NCBI RefSeq assembly: GCF_035555955.1
Contig: NZ_DATMGA010000021.1
Location: forward strand, 50,267 to 114,266
DNA: 64,000 nucleotides
Origin: Eoetvoesia sp035555955
GTDB lineage: Bacteria; Pseudomonadota; Gammaproteobacteria; Burkholderiales; Burkholderiaceae_B
Reading direction: 5' to 3'
Shown one piece after another: positions 1-8,657 of the stretch (the stretch's first letter is position 1; each line of letters starts with the position of its first letter). Position numbers and translations under genes: made by a program. The notes under the pieces are model-generated. The model searched no databases, was not told the origin of the DNA, and saw only the letters and a list, made by a program, of their open reading frames with translations.

Positions 1-1361
1 TCTTTTTCCCCGATGCCTCGCCCGCCGTCCAGACGATCGCCGCACTGGGCACATTTTCCGTGCCCTTTCTGGTTCGCCCGCTGGGCGGAGTCTTCTTTGG
101 CGTGATGGGAGACCGTTTTGGGCGGCAAAAAGTGCTGTCGCTCACCATCATCATCATGGCGATCAGCACCTTCTGCATCGGGCTGATTCCCTCGTACGCC
201 GCCATCGGTCTGTGGGCGCCCATCATATTGTTGATGTGCAAGCTGGCACAGGGTTTCTCGGTCGGCGGCGAATACACGGGAGCCGCGATCTTCGTGGCCG
301 AATACGCGCCCGACCGGCGGCGCGGATTCCTGGGCAGTTGGCTGGACTTCGGCTCGATTGCCGGCTTCGTGCTGGGCGCGGGCCTGGTCGTGCTGCTGCA
401 GGCGCTCCTGGGCGAACGCTCGTTCCTGGACTGGGGGTGGCGCGTCCCCTTCTTCATCGCAGGGCCGCTCGGCCTGCTGGGCCTTTATCTGCGCCATGCC
501 GCGGAAGAAACGCCCGCCTTTACCCAGCAACTGGAAAAGATGGAAAAGGAAGACCGCGACGCCGTCAAAGAACGGCCAAGAGTGTCTTTCCTCGAGATAT
601 TTTCCAAGAACCGTAAACCTTTACTGGTCTGCATCGGCATGGTGCTGACGACCAACATCACCTACTACATGCTGCTGACCTATATGCCGACCTATCTGTC
701 CAGCAGCCTGGGATACTCCGAAGATCACGGCGTGCTCATCATCGTTGTGGTCATGATAGGAATGCTGTTCGTGCAGCCCGTCGTGGGATTTTTCAGCGAC
801 AAAATCGGACGCAAACCGTTCTTGCTGTTTGGCAGCCTGGGCCTGTTGATCGTTGCCTTCCCGGCTTTCAAATTAATCGGGCACGATAATATCGGCTTGA
901 TTTTCATAGGCCTGCTGCTGATCGCAATTTTTCTCAATTTCCTGATCGGCGTCATGGCATCCACCCTGCCTGCGCTCTTTCCCACGCACATCCGCTACAG
1001 CGCACTGGCGAGTTCATTCAATATCGCGATCATCGTCGCCGGCCTGACCCCGACGGTTGCCGCCTGGCTGGTGGAAACGACGAACAACCTGATGGTGCCC
1101 GCCATTTATCTGATGATGGCGGCAGTAATCGGCCTGATAACCTCGTTCTATCTTCCCGAAACCGCGAATCGCCCGCTACGCGGCGACACCCCTACCGCAT
1201 CGAATCCCCGTGAGGCAAGAGCACTGCTGCAACAGGCCTACGACCATATCGAACAGACCGTACAGGAAGTCGACGAGGAAATCGGCGCGCTGGAACAGCA
1301 AATCGAGACATTGAAGGCGCGCCGCCAGCGATTGACGGATCGGCATCCCGACTTGGAGTGA
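1..1361 (+). CDS. proP: Osmosensory proline/betaine:H+ symporter ProP (5' end outside window)
   Basis: This is the C-terminal part of a major facilitator protein of the metabolite:H+ symporter family. The reading frame is open from base 3, so the true start lies to the left. Recognisable ProP stretches are RPLGG, QGFSVGGEYTGA, GSWLDFGSIAGFVLGAG, HGVLII and MASTLPALFPTHIRYSALA. The last 45 or so residues form a heptad-like helix (from EARALLQQAYDHIEQ to a terminal RHPDLE) that matches the C-terminal antiparallel coiled coil of enterobacterial ProP, which tunes the osmotic activation threshold. ProP takes up proline, glycine betaine and related zwitterions with protons across the inner membrane when osmolality rises. 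The match is recalled by eye, but it runs along the whole protein. Confidence 0.93.
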   Translation, partial: FFPDASPAVQTIAALGTFSVPFLVRPLGGVFFGVMGDRFGRQKVLSLTIIIMAISTFCIGLIPSYAAIGLWAPIILLMCKLAQGFSVGGEYTGAAIFVAEYAPDRRRGFLGSWLDFGSIAGFVLGAGLVVLLQALLGERSFLDWGWRVPFFIAGPLGLLGLYLRHAAEETPAFTQQLEKMEKEDRDAVKERPRVSFLEIFSKNRKPLLVCIGMVLTTNITYYMLLTYMPTYLSSSLGYSEDHGVLIIVVVMIGMLFVQPVVGFFSDKIGRKPFLLFGSLGLLIVAFPAFKLIGHDNIGLIFIGLLLIAIFLNFLIGVMASTLPALFPTHIRYSALASSFNIAIIVAGLTPTVAAWLVETTNNLMVPAIYLMMAAVIGLITSFYLPETANRPLRGDTPTASNPREARALLQQAYDHIEQTVQEVDEEIGALEQQIETLKARRQRLTDRHPDLE

Positions 1362-1501
1362 CGGGGCAGGTACATGAACTCTGCCGGCCCACATACCTTG
1401 ACAATCATCGGTCTCGGGCGCCCACAGCCGCATGCACCCACGAAGAAAGCTCGTGAATGATCGGACTGCTTCCCCGTTACACTATGACAATGATCACGTG
1501 T

Positions 1502-1514
1502 ATGGGTGACCCAT
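1502..1514. promoter_or_regulatory. 13-bp palindrome overlapping the IclR start codon
   Basis: ATGGGT-G-ACCCAT is a perfect inverted repeat ending inside the ATG of the IclR gene. IclR proteins often repress their own genes from short palindromes near the promoter or start. That role is inferred; there is no clear Shine-Dalgarno sequence beside it. Confidence 0.35.
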
Positions 1515-2346
1515 GTCAGAAGAACTCTCGCTCTCCAACCAAAACAGTACGGATTCACCACCAGGCGGCAGCCGAACCACCAAACCCCGCGGGATCCAGT
1601 CGATTCTCATTGGCTTCCATATCCTGGATCGTCTGGCCGAGTCGCCGACACCGCTCGGGTTGAAGCATCTGGCCGAAGCCAGCAATATGCCCGCGAGCAA
1701 GCTGCGGTTTTATCTGGTCAGCTTCCTGGAACTGGGCCTGGTTACCCAGGAAGCGCCCAGCGGCCGCTATAGCCTGGGGCCGGCAGCATTGCGCCTCGGG
1801 CTGGCTGCCCTCGAAAAATTCGACATCATCAATCTTGCGCGCAGCGAGATGCGGCAATTGGCCGATCAACTGGGCTTTTCCGTGTTTCTTGCCGTCTGGG
1901 GCACACACGGGCCCACCATCATCGACCGGGTCGACGGACGCAACCGTACCGTTCTGGAAATCCGGGTGGGCACAGCCCTACCCTTGCAAACCTCCGCCAT
2001 GGGGCGCGCCTATGCCGCCTTCCTGCCCAAGGCGGTCATTGCGCCGTTACTGCGAACCGAACGCCGGCAAGGGCTGGTGCTGGACGACTTCCCAATGCAA
2101 GGCACCCCGCAGGGCGAAGAGATCCGGGCAATCCGTCTATCGGTCTCTGCGGGAAGGCTGTTGGCGGGATTTACCGCCATCGCGTCACCGGTGCTCGACA
2201 GGGCGTGTACACCCGTGGCCATGCTGTCTGTCGTAGGGCCCATAGGTCCCCTGAAGGACACGCACAAAGATACCCCGGCGCACGCCCTGCTTGAATTGAC
2301 AAAGCGGCTGAGCCTGCAACTGGGTTGGTCCGAAAAAGACAATTAA
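1513..2346 (+). CDS. IclR family transcriptional regulator
   Basis: The protein has 277 residues. Residues about 25-90 form the winged helix-turn-helix (GIQSILIGFHILDRL, then LKHLAEASNMPASKLRFYL), and residues about 100-270 form the IclR effector-binding domain (IDRVDGRN, VGTALPLQTSAMGRAYAAFL, and a regular IASPVLD strand). Family members bind small, often aromatic, carboxylic acids and control catabolic genes. It is convergent with the Rieske oxygenase 31 bp downstream, and proP lies upstream on the same strand; a role in controlling the oxygenase or the solute-binding protein beyond it is plausible but unproven. The N-terminal extension of about 25 residues is polar and probably disordered. 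The effector is unknown. Confidence 0.9.
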   Translation: MSEELSLSNQNSTDSPPGGSRTTKPRGIQSILIGFHILDRLAESPTPLGLKHLAEASNMPASKLRFYLVSFLELGLVTQEAPSGRYSLGPAALRLGLAALEKFDIINLARSEMRQLADQLGFSVFLAVWGTHGPTIIDRVDGRNRTVLEIRVGTALPLQTSAMGRAYAAFLPKAVIAPLLRTERRQGLVLDDFPMQGTPQGEEIRAIRLSVSAGRLLAGFTAIASPVLDRACTPVAMLSVVGPIGPLKDTHKDTPAHALLELTKRLSLQLGWSEKDN

Positions 2347-2377
2347 AAGCGGGGCGGGCACACGTTCTACCTACTCC

Positions 2378-3463
2378 TTACACCTCTTCGGGCAACGCGA
2401 ATGAATGCTCTGGAACCAATCTGGGCGGAGCGACGACATGCGCCGGGTTCCGCGCTTCGTCCTTTAATCTCTGCTCAAGCAGGCGACGTGCTTGTATCGG
2501 CGCTTGATCAAGCTTGATGGCGACCTGCGGAACCTCGACATTGCGTTCTTCCATCTGCCTTTGCTGAATTTCAAGAATGACTTTGTCCTGGTCGAACGTA
2601 TCCGAAATAGCCTTCTGTATCGTTTCCGTCATCGCCGCGTCGTCGATTTTATAGTTGCGGACAAAAGCCCAGAAATAGTGGGTGCGGGTTTCCGTCTCGG
2701 GTGTCAGCAAATGGAGCACATGGCCAATCAACGCCCCGGAGCGATCTTGACCGACCGGGTGAAAACCCACGACGGTGAGGTTGATGGACGGCACCAGATT
2801 GATGGCCGACTGCCATCGATTCATGACACATGCCCCCCCGAGGGACATGGCAAAAAACGGCGGCGCCTCGATATTGGGCATTTCGCGATGCGCCCGCGTC
2901 AAACAGTTCGCCTCGACAGTAACGTTGGCAGCATAGTTGGCAATGGACTCTTCCTCATCGTTCCCGATGGTGGCGCCATGCACATAGGTTTCATGGCTGA
3001 GGTCGAGCAGGTTGTCGTTAAGCAGGCGAAAGTTCGCTTCAATGTTGTGGTACCCACGCGAGGACGCCCATTCGGGGCTGTTGTTCCACTGGACGTCGGG
3101 AATCAGGTCGGGATTTGCAAGCGTTTGGTCGCCTAGCCATATCCATGCAAAACCATGGAGCAACTCAAGCGGATATGTCCTGACCCTGGCGGCGGCCGGA
3201 ATGTTGGTCTGCCCCGGGATATGGGTGCATTCCCCCTGCGCGGAAAAGCACATGCCGTGATACCCGCAGCGGATTTCATCTCCCACCCGCGTCCCCTGGG
3301 ACAAAGGCAAAAGGCGATGCGGACATGCGTCGTCCATGGCACAGAGCTGCCCTGTCGCTGTGCGGAACATCAGGACTGGAACATTCAGCAGGCGCCGCGC
3401 GACGAACGGTTGATCAAACTCGGACTCGAAGGCCGCGACGTACCAGACATTTTGCACAAACAT
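2378..3463 (-). CDS. Rieske [2Fe-2S] aromatic oxygenase, vanillate O-demethylase (VanA)-like
   Basis: From the ATG at 3463 the protein has 361 residues, the usual size of VanA-type oxygenases, and begins MFVQNVWYVAA like the family. An in-frame GTG at 3514 would add 17 atypical residues. The Rieske ligands are C47, H49, C66 and H69 (CPH and CGYH). The mononuclear iron site is D154, H157 and H162 in LLDLSHETYVH. Such enzymes demethylate or hydroxylate aromatic ethers and acids using electrons from a separate reductase. No VanB-type reductase gene is visible in the window. It is transcribed away from the solute-binding protein at 3663 and towards the IclR gene. Substrate unknown; vanillate is only one possibility. 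Confidence 0.85.
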   Translation of the reverse strand: MFVQNVWYVAAFESEFDQPFVARRLLNVPVLMFRTATGQLCAMDDACPHRLLPLSQGTRVGDEIRCGYHGMCFSAQGECTHIPGQTNIPAAARVRTYPLELLHGFAWIWLGDQTLANPDLIPDVQWNNSPEWASSRGYHNIEANFRLLNDNLLDLSHETYVHGATIGNDEEESIANYAANVTVEANCLTRAHREMPNIEAPPFFAMSLGGACVMNRWQSAINLVPSINLTVVGFHPVGQDRSGALIGHVLHLLTPETETRTHYFWAFVRNYKIDDAAMTETIQKAISDTFDQDKVILEIQQRQMEERNVEVPQVAIKLDQAPIQARRLLEQRLKDEARNPAHVVAPPRLVPEHSFALPEEV

Positions 3464-3532
3464 TAGGGGACTCCCGGGAAATTTGCGTGGCAGGAAAAAA
3501 CAGGCCAACGACACGCATCATATTCAACATTG

Positions 3533-3561
3533 TTGACTCAATACAACTTTATACCCATAAA
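3533..3561 (+). promoter_or_regulatory. Candidate sigma70 promoter of the solute-binding protein gene
   Basis: TTGACT (3533-3538), 17 bp, then CATAAA (3556-3561) gives a near-consensus -35 and a 4/6 -10 in the AT-rich gap between the divergent Rieske and solute-binding protein genes. The gene starts at 3663 after a strong AAGGAG site. Confidence 0.45.
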
Positions 3562-3662
3562 ATCCGCCCAAAAACTAGGGAAATCACTGAATTTTTCGCC
3601 AAATAATTTGATGTTATTGTTTCGATGCAACTATATTTATATCGACGACCAAGGAGAACACT

Positions 3663-4841
3663 GTGAAAAAGCTATGGATCGCCCTCTGTCTGGCATCTGC
3701 CCTCGGGGCTTCAGGTACAACGGCTCAGGCTGGCGAAATCAAGATCGGCTACGTAAACACCTTCTCGGGACCGGGCGCCATCCTGGGCAAACACTATCGG
3801 GATGCCTTTGAACTCGCTGTGAACGAGCTAGGCGGCAAAATGGGAGGGCTGGACGTCAAGGTCGAATATGGCGATGATCAACTGAAGCCGGAAATCGCCA
3901 AGAGCGTAGTGGAACGGTTGGTGGACCGCGACCACGTGGACATTGTGGCGGGCTTCAACTTCTCCAACGTGCTGCTGGCCTCGCTCAAGACCGTAACAAG
4001 CGCCAACAAGCTGCTGATCAGTTCAAACGCCGGGCCTTCGAACCTGGCCGGAGCGCAATGCCAGCCCAATTTCTTCAGCGTCGGCCAGCAAAACGACGGT
4101 GCCAGCGAGGCGCTGGGCCAATACTTGAAACAACAAAACGTGAAAAGCGTGTATGCGCTGGCGCCGAACTATCAAGCGGGCCGCGATATGATCGCCGGCC
4201 TCAAGCGTGGGCTCGGCAAGGAACTGGTGGGAGAAGTCTACACTCAGCTATCTCAAACCGACTTTCAACCTGAGTTGAGTCAGATACGCGCCGCCAAGCC
4301 GGCTGCCGTATTTGTGTTCATGCCCGGCAGCAACGGAATCAACTTTGTCAAACAATGGGCGCAAGCCGGCTTGAAAAGCGAAATACCTCTTTACTCGGTA
4401 TATACAGTGGATCACACAACCTTGCAGCCAATCGGCCCCTCCGCCGAAGGCACGCTGGGCGTTTCGCAGTATGTCGAAGACCTCCCGTTCGAAGCCAATA
4501 AGAAATTCGTCAAGAAATTCGTCGACCGTTACGGCTATTACCCATCGGAATACGCGGCCAGCGCCTACGATACGGCCATGCTGATCAATAGTGCTGTGGT
4601 AGCAACTCATGGCAGGCTGGACGACATCGACGCTTTGCGCGCCGCCGTGCAAAAAGCCCACTTTGATTCAGTGCGCGGGCCCAACTTCAAACTGGGCAAA
4701 AATCACATGCCCATTCAAAATTACTACTTACGCGAGACCGTGAAACGAGCTGACGGAACACTGGGATTCGTTACCCGCGAAACCGTGGTGGAGAACTACG
4801 TCGACCACTATGGCGCCCAATGCACCAATATCAAAGGATGA
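3663..4841 (+). CDS. Periplasmic solute-binding protein, LivK/type I (ABC uptake)
   Basis: This 392-residue protein starts at a GTG behind AAGGAG. Residues 1-23 are a Sec signal peptide ending AQA, followed by the class I periplasmic-binding fold (IKIGYVNTFSGPGAILGKHYRDAFELAVNELGG, residues about 26-60; VDIVAGFNFSNVLLA near 95; YAASAYDTAMLI near 300). Family members deliver branched-chain amino acids, amides or aromatic acids to LivHMGF-type permeases. No permease or ATPase gene adjoins it, so it is an orphan here. The neighbouring Rieske oxygenase and IclR regulator suggest an aromatic acid as ligand, which is only an inference from context. Confidence 0.88.
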   Translation: MKKLWIALCLASALGASGTTAQAGEIKIGYVNTFSGPGAILGKHYRDAFELAVNELGGKMGGLDVKVEYGDDQLKPEIAKSVVERLVDRDHVDIVAGFNFSNVLLASLKTVTSANKLLISSNAGPSNLAGAQCQPNFFSVGQQNDGASEALGQYLKQQNVKSVYALAPNYQAGRDMIAGLKRGLGKELVGEVYTQLSQTDFQPELSQIRAAKPAAVFVFMPGSNGINFVKQWAQAGLKSEIPLYSVYTVDHTTLQPIGPSAEGTLGVSQYVEDLPFEANKKFVKKFVDRYGYYPSEYAASAYDTAMLINSAVVATHGRLDDIDALRAAVQKAHFDSVRGPNFKLGKNHMPIQNYYLRETVKRADGTLGFVTRETVVENYVDHYGAQCTNIKG

Positions 4842-4886
4842 ATCAAGCAAAGGCCGTAATGGTCAGATGCATGCGGGCATGGTCTA

Positions 4887-4943
4887 AGCATTCGAGCGCT
4901 CGGATTACGGAGCTCATAATCGGCTCATGAGCACCCGAATGCT
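4887..4943. repeat. Inverted repeat between convergent genes
   Basis: AGCATTCG (4887-4894) and CGAATGCT (4936-4943) are perfect inverted arms, with further short dyads around GAGCTC and GGCTCATGAGC between them. The region lies between the converging solute-binding protein gene and glmS. It could form a hairpin that helps termination, but there is no T-run. Confidence 0.3.
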
Positions 4944-4946
4944 GCC

Positions 4947-6779
4947 TTACTCTACCGTCACGCTCTTGGCCAGGTTGCGGGGTTTGTCGACGTCGGTGCC
5001 GCGCACGCAGGCCGTGTGATACGCCAATAACTGCAAAGGTATGGTATGCAGGATGGGCGAAAGCTTGCCGTAGTGCTCGGGCATGCGGATGACATGCATG
5101 CCTTCGGTGGCGACGATCTTGGTGTCGGCATCGGCGAATACATAGAGTTCGCCGCCCCGCGCCTGCACTTCCTGCATGTTCGACTTGAGCTTTTCGAGCA
5201 GTTCGTCGCGCGGGGCGATGGTGACCACGGGCATGTGCTCGGTGACCAGGGCCAGCGGGCCGTGCTTGAGCTCGCCGGCGGGATAGGCTTCGGCGTGGAT
5301 GTAGCTGATTTCCTTGAGCTTGAGCGCGCCTTCCAATGCAATGGGGTAATGCATGCCGCGCCCCAGGAACAGGGCGTTTTCCTTGGTGGCGAAGCGGTCG
5401 GCCCAGGCGATGATTTGCGGCTCCAGCGCCAGCACGGCGCCGATGGCCACGGGCAGGTGGCGCAAGGCTTTCAAGGCATCGGCCTCGGCCTCTTCGCTTA
5501 GGCGGCCCTTTACCTGAGCCAGGGCCAAGGTAAGCAGGTACAAGGCCGTCAGTTGCGTGGTGAAGGCCTTGGTGGACGCCACGCCGATTTCAACGCCGGC
5601 GCGGGTAATGTAGTTGAGCTTGCACTCGCGCACCATGGCGCTGGTGGCGACGTTGCAGATGGTGAGGGTTTGCTCCATGCCCAGGCTGCGCGCGTGCTTG
5701 AGCGCGGCCAGGGTGTCGGCGGTTTCGCCGGACTGCGAAATGGTGACGACCAGCGAACGGGGGTTGGGCACGCTGTCGCGGTAGCGGTATTCGCTGGCGA
5801 TTTCGACGTTGACGGGAATCTTGGCAACGGATTCGATCCAGTAGCGCGCGGTCAGGCCGGCATAATAGCTGGTGCCGCAGGCCAGAATGAGCACATTGTC
5901 GATGTCCTTGAACACTTTGTAGGCGGCGTCGCCGAACAGCTCGGGCGTAATGCTTTCGATATCGAGCAGGGTGTCGCCCACGGCACGTGGCTGTTCGAAG
6001 ATTTCCTTTTGCATGTAATGGCGGTAAGGACCCAGTTCGGCCGCGCCGGAATAGGCATGCACCACATGCGATTCGCGCTCGACGGGTTTGCCGGCCGCAT
6101 CCAGTATCCATACCCGCGCCAATTGCAGGTCGACGACGTCGCCGTCTTCAAGATAAATGAATTTGTCGGTGGTGCCGGCCAGCGCCAGGGCGTCGGAGGC
6201 GAGGAAGTTTTCGTTGTCGCCCAGCCCCACCACCAGGGGCGAGCCCTGGCGGGCGCCCACGACGCGATGCGGCTCGTCGCGGCAGAATACGGCAATGGCA
6301 TAGGCGCCGCGCAGGCGGCGCTTGGCCTGCTGGATGGCCTCGAACAGATCACCCGCATACAAATGGTCTACCAGGTGAGCGATGACTTCAGTGTCGGTCT
6401 GGCTTTCGAAGGTATAGCCGGCGGCTTGGAGCTCGGCGCGCAGTTCTTCGTAGTTTTCGATGATGCCGTTATGCACCAGTGCAATGCGGGCCTGGCCGTG
6501 GCTCTGGCCGGAAAAATGGGGATGGGCGTTATGCGTGGCGGGCGCGCCGTGCGTAGCCCAACGGGTATGTGCAATGCCGGTGAAACCGGCGAGCTTTTCG
6601 TCCTGGACTTCGCGTTCGAGCTCGGCGACGCGCTGGGTGCTGCGCGCGCGGCGCAAAGCGCCGTCGGCGTAGACCGCCACGCCGCAGGAATCGTAGCCGC
6701 GGTATTCCAGGCGCTTTAGGCCTTCGAGCAGGATAGGGGTAACGTCGCGTTGCGCCACGGCGCCGACAATGCCGCACAT
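4947..6779 (-). CDS. glmS: Glutamine--fructose-6-phosphate aminotransferase (isomerizing)
   Basis: GlmS makes glucosamine-6-phosphate from fructose-6-phosphate and glutamine, the entry to UDP-GlcNAc for peptidoglycan and lipopolysaccharide. The protein has 610 residues, the family norm. It starts MCGIVGAV, giving the catalytic Cys after Met removal, with the class II glutaminase domain at residues 1-220 (RGYDSCG, HTRWATHGAP, HNGIIEN, DTEVIAHL). Two SIS sugar-isomerase domains follow (ACGTSYYAG near 300, SQSGETADT near 350, KEISYIHAEAYPAGELKHGP near 490), and the C-terminus is KPRNLAKSVTVE. It is divergent from the Lrp-type regulator across a markedly AT-rich spacer. No glmS ribozyme is expected in this group and none was seen. 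It complements glmU at 10048. Confidence 0.98.
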   Translation of the reverse strand: MCGIVGAVAQRDVTPILLEGLKRLEYRGYDSCGVAVYADGALRRARSTQRVAELEREVQDEKLAGFTGIAHTRWATHGAPATHNAHPHFSGQSHGQARIALVHNGIIENYEELRAELQAAGYTFESQTDTEVIAHLVDHLYAGDLFEAIQQAKRRLRGAYAIAVFCRDEPHRVVGARQGSPLVVGLGDNENFLASDALALAGTTDKFIYLEDGDVVDLQLARVWILDAAGKPVERESHVVHAYSGAAELGPYRHYMQKEIFEQPRAVGDTLLDIESITPELFGDAAYKVFKDIDNVLILACGTSYYAGLTARYWIESVAKIPVNVEIASEYRYRDSVPNPRSLVVTISQSGETADTLAALKHARSLGMEQTLTICNVATSAMVRECKLNYITRAGVEIGVASTKAFTTQLTALYLLTLALAQVKGRLSEEAEADALKALRHLPVAIGAVLALEPQIIAWADRFATKENALFLGRGMHYPIALEGALKLKEISYIHAEAYPAGELKHGPLALVTEHMPVVTIAPRDELLEKLKSNMQEVQARGGELYVFADADTKIVATEGMHVIRMPEHYGKLSPILHTIPLQLLAYHTACVRGTDVDKPRNLAKSVTVE

Positions 6780-6798
6780 AGGGAAACTCCGTGTTGGT

Positions 6799-6892
6799 AT
6801 TTCTTTGATGCTGTATTGTGCGTAACTATTAAAGAAATTTGATTTCTTATTTATTGTTAGGATGAATTTTTATTTCTTTGAATATAAGAAAT
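6799..6892. promoter_or_regulatory. AT-rich spacer with five ATTTCTT/AAGAAAT boxes between glmS and lrp-like gene
   Basis: The 290-bp gap is strikingly AT-rich for this genome. The 7-bp box ATTTCTT or its complement AAGAAAT occurs at 6799-6805, 6832-6838, 6842-6848, 6872-6878 and 6886-6892. The second and third form a perfect palindrome with a TTG centre, and the fourth and fifth an inverted pair 7 bp apart. Several starts are spaced 30-33 bp. This looks like an array of binding sites for the adjacent Lrp/AsnC protein or another regulator; the assignment is inferred. Confidence 0.5.
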
Positions 6893-7069
6893 TCGATTTT
6901 ATTTCATTTAAATATCATTTATTATCTTAAATTGCATAGAAATCAAAGATTGCTATTCAATAGTTACCAAGTCATCAACGCTTGAAACAAGTTTGCACGG
7001 CGCCGCTGGCATTTACCGCAATACATCGCGCAAACGCAAATACACAAAATCGCAAAAACTCAACCGCAC

Positions 7070-7558
7070 ATGACCACGCCGCAACAGCCCCCTATCGCCC
7101 TGGACGACCTGGATCGCCGCATCCTGGATCAATTGCAGGCCGACTGCTCGCTGACCAACCTGGAACTGGCGCAGCGCGTGCATGCTTCCACGCCCACCAG
7201 CCTGCGGCGCGTGCGGCGCCTTGTCGAGGAAGGCATCATCGAAAAGCAGGTGGCCATTCTTAACCCGGCCAGAGTGGGCAGCGCGCTGACCGCCATCATC
7301 GAAATCACGCTGGACGTGCAAACCGCCGAACATCTGGACGAATTCGAAGCCGGCGTGGCCAACGAGCCCGCCATCCTGCAGTGCTACCGCGTATCGCCGG
7401 GGCCCGACTTCGTGCTTATTGCGCAGCTTGCGGACATGCCCGCCTATCACGAGATGGCCCACCGCGTGTTCACCTCGAAGGCGAACGTGCGCAATGTACG
7501 CACATTTTTTTCCGTGCACCGCTCCAAGTTCGAAACACGCACCATCGTGGCCATATGA
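7070..7558 (+). CDS. Lrp/AsnC family transcriptional regulator
   Basis: The protein has 162 residues, typical of Lrp. The N-terminal winged helix (residues about 8-70) reads LDDLDRRILDQLQADCSLTNLELAQRVHASTPTSL-type, and the C-terminal RAM/ACT-like effector domain (about 75-150) contains VLNPARVGSALTAIIEITLD-like and GPDFVLIAQLADMPAYHEM-like segments. Such proteins form octamers or hexadecamers that wrap DNA and respond to amino acids. It is divergent from glmS across an AT-rich spacer carrying repeated boxes, so autoregulation and control of glmS are reasonable guesses. The amino-acid effector is unknown. Confidence 0.9.
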   Translation: MTTPQQPPIALDDLDRRILDQLQADCSLTNLELAQRVHASTPTSLRRVRRLVEEGIIEKQVAILNPARVGSALTAIIEITLDVQTAEHLDEFEAGVANEPAILQCYRVSPGPDFVLIAQLADMPAYHEMAHRVFTSKANVRNVRTFFSVHRSKFETRTIVAI

Positions 7559-7592
7559 TCGCCCCGAAATTACTTACAGATTGCATGCCGCA

Positions 7593-8651
7593 TTACGACA
7601 CGCCCAGACTCTCATACACTTGCAGATAGCGCTGCGCCATGCGGGCCGCGTCGTGTTCGCGCAATACGTAGTCGTGGGCATGCGTGACCAGGCTTTCGCG
7701 CAGGTCGGCATCGTCCAGAACCCGAGTCACCGCATCGGCCAGGCCTTGCGCATCGCCCACCTTGCACTGCAAGCCGCGCCCGTCGGCCAGCAGCTCGGGC
7801 AGGCCGCCGGCATCGGTCGCCACCACCGGCACCGAATACAGGAAGGCATCCAGAACGCTGCTACCCAGCGCTTCTTCGCGCGAGCTGAGCACAAAGACAT
7901 CCATGAGCCGGTACAGATCTTCGACGCGATCCTGGAAGCCCGCGAATACATAGTGCGCTTCCAGGCCCAGTTCGCTTACCAATTGCCGGGCCTGCGCGCC
8001 GGCATCGCCGTCGGCGCCAAGATGCAGGAAAAGGCAGTCGTCGCGCGTCCGGCGCAATATGTCGATGGCGCGAACCAGCGTGCACGGGTCTTTTTCGGAT
8101 GTCAGGGCGGCTGCAGTGGCCACCAGACGCTTGCCGCGCAGCGCATACTGTTCCGCAAACCGCTGGGCATGCTGCAAATCGATGGGGCGCTGCACTACGG
8201 CGCTGTGGATCAGCGTAACCGGCAGGCCCGCGCTGCGCGGCTGCGCAGCGGCCGCCTCGCTGATGGCGACAAAAGCGTCGGCCTTGCGCCACTTCCAGAG
8301 GGTCTTGCGCAAGCGCTCGGCGGAAAGCGGAAACGCCGTGCGCCGGGTGAACACCACCGGACGCCGCACCCAGGCCTTAAGCAAGGCCAGCCATGTCAAA
8401 GTATTGGCGGTTTGGGCGTGCAGAATGCCGAAGCGCCGGCCAGAGCGCAACAGGAACCAGGCCAGCCCCGCCACGCCGCCCACTTCGTGCACGGCAAAGC
8501 CATCGTTGGCGGCGGCCCTGGCCAATGCCTCGCCCTTGCGCGCCACCAGCTCGACGCTGTGGCCCGCCGCGCGAAATTGCTGCATGCTGAGCAGGGTCTG
8601 GCGTTCGCCGCCGCGCCAGCCGCGCTCGATGTTCAATTGCAAGATACGCAT
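7593..8651 (-). CDS. GT-B glycosyltransferase (family 4-like)
   Basis: The protein has 352 residues with two Rossmann-like domains. The N-terminal acceptor domain opens MRILQLNIERGWRGGERQ, a common GT4 donor-loop start. The C-terminal donor domain (from about 170) has SEKDPCTLVRAIDIL, HLGADGDAG, YVFAGFQDRVEDLYRLMDVFVLSSREEALGSS-like segments and the VVATDAGGLPELL strand, with the EX7E-like acidic pair around SSREEALGSSVLDAFL. It probably transfers a sugar to a lipopolysaccharide core or other envelope glycan in the cytoplasm. Its stop lies 6 bp from the start of the downstream exporter on the same strand (genes run glmU, exporter, glycosyltransferase), so they may be co-transcribed. Sugar and acceptor cannot be read from sequence. 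Confidence 0.85.
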   Translation of the reverse strand: MRILQLNIERGWRGGERQTLLSMQQFRAAGHSVELVARKGEALARAAANDGFAVHEVGGVAGLAWFLLRSGRRFGILHAQTANTLTWLALLKAWVRRPVVFTRRTAFPLSAERLRKTLWKWRKADAFVAISEAAAAQPRSAGLPVTLIHSAVVQRPIDLQHAQRFAEQYALRGKRLVATAAALTSEKDPCTLVRAIDILRRTRDDCLFLHLGADGDAGAQARQLVSELGLEAHYVFAGFQDRVEDLYRLMDVFVLSSREEALGSSVLDAFLYSVPVVATDAGGLPELLADGRGLQCKVGDAQGLADAVTRVLDDADLRESLVTHAHDYVLREHDAARMAQRYLQVYESLGVS

Positions 8652-8657
8652 TGCGCT

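Noticed and set aside
6840..6960. AT-rich glmS upstream region as a phage or plasmid scar
   Set aside because: It contains ordered short boxes and no coding remnants; a regulatory function explains it more simply.
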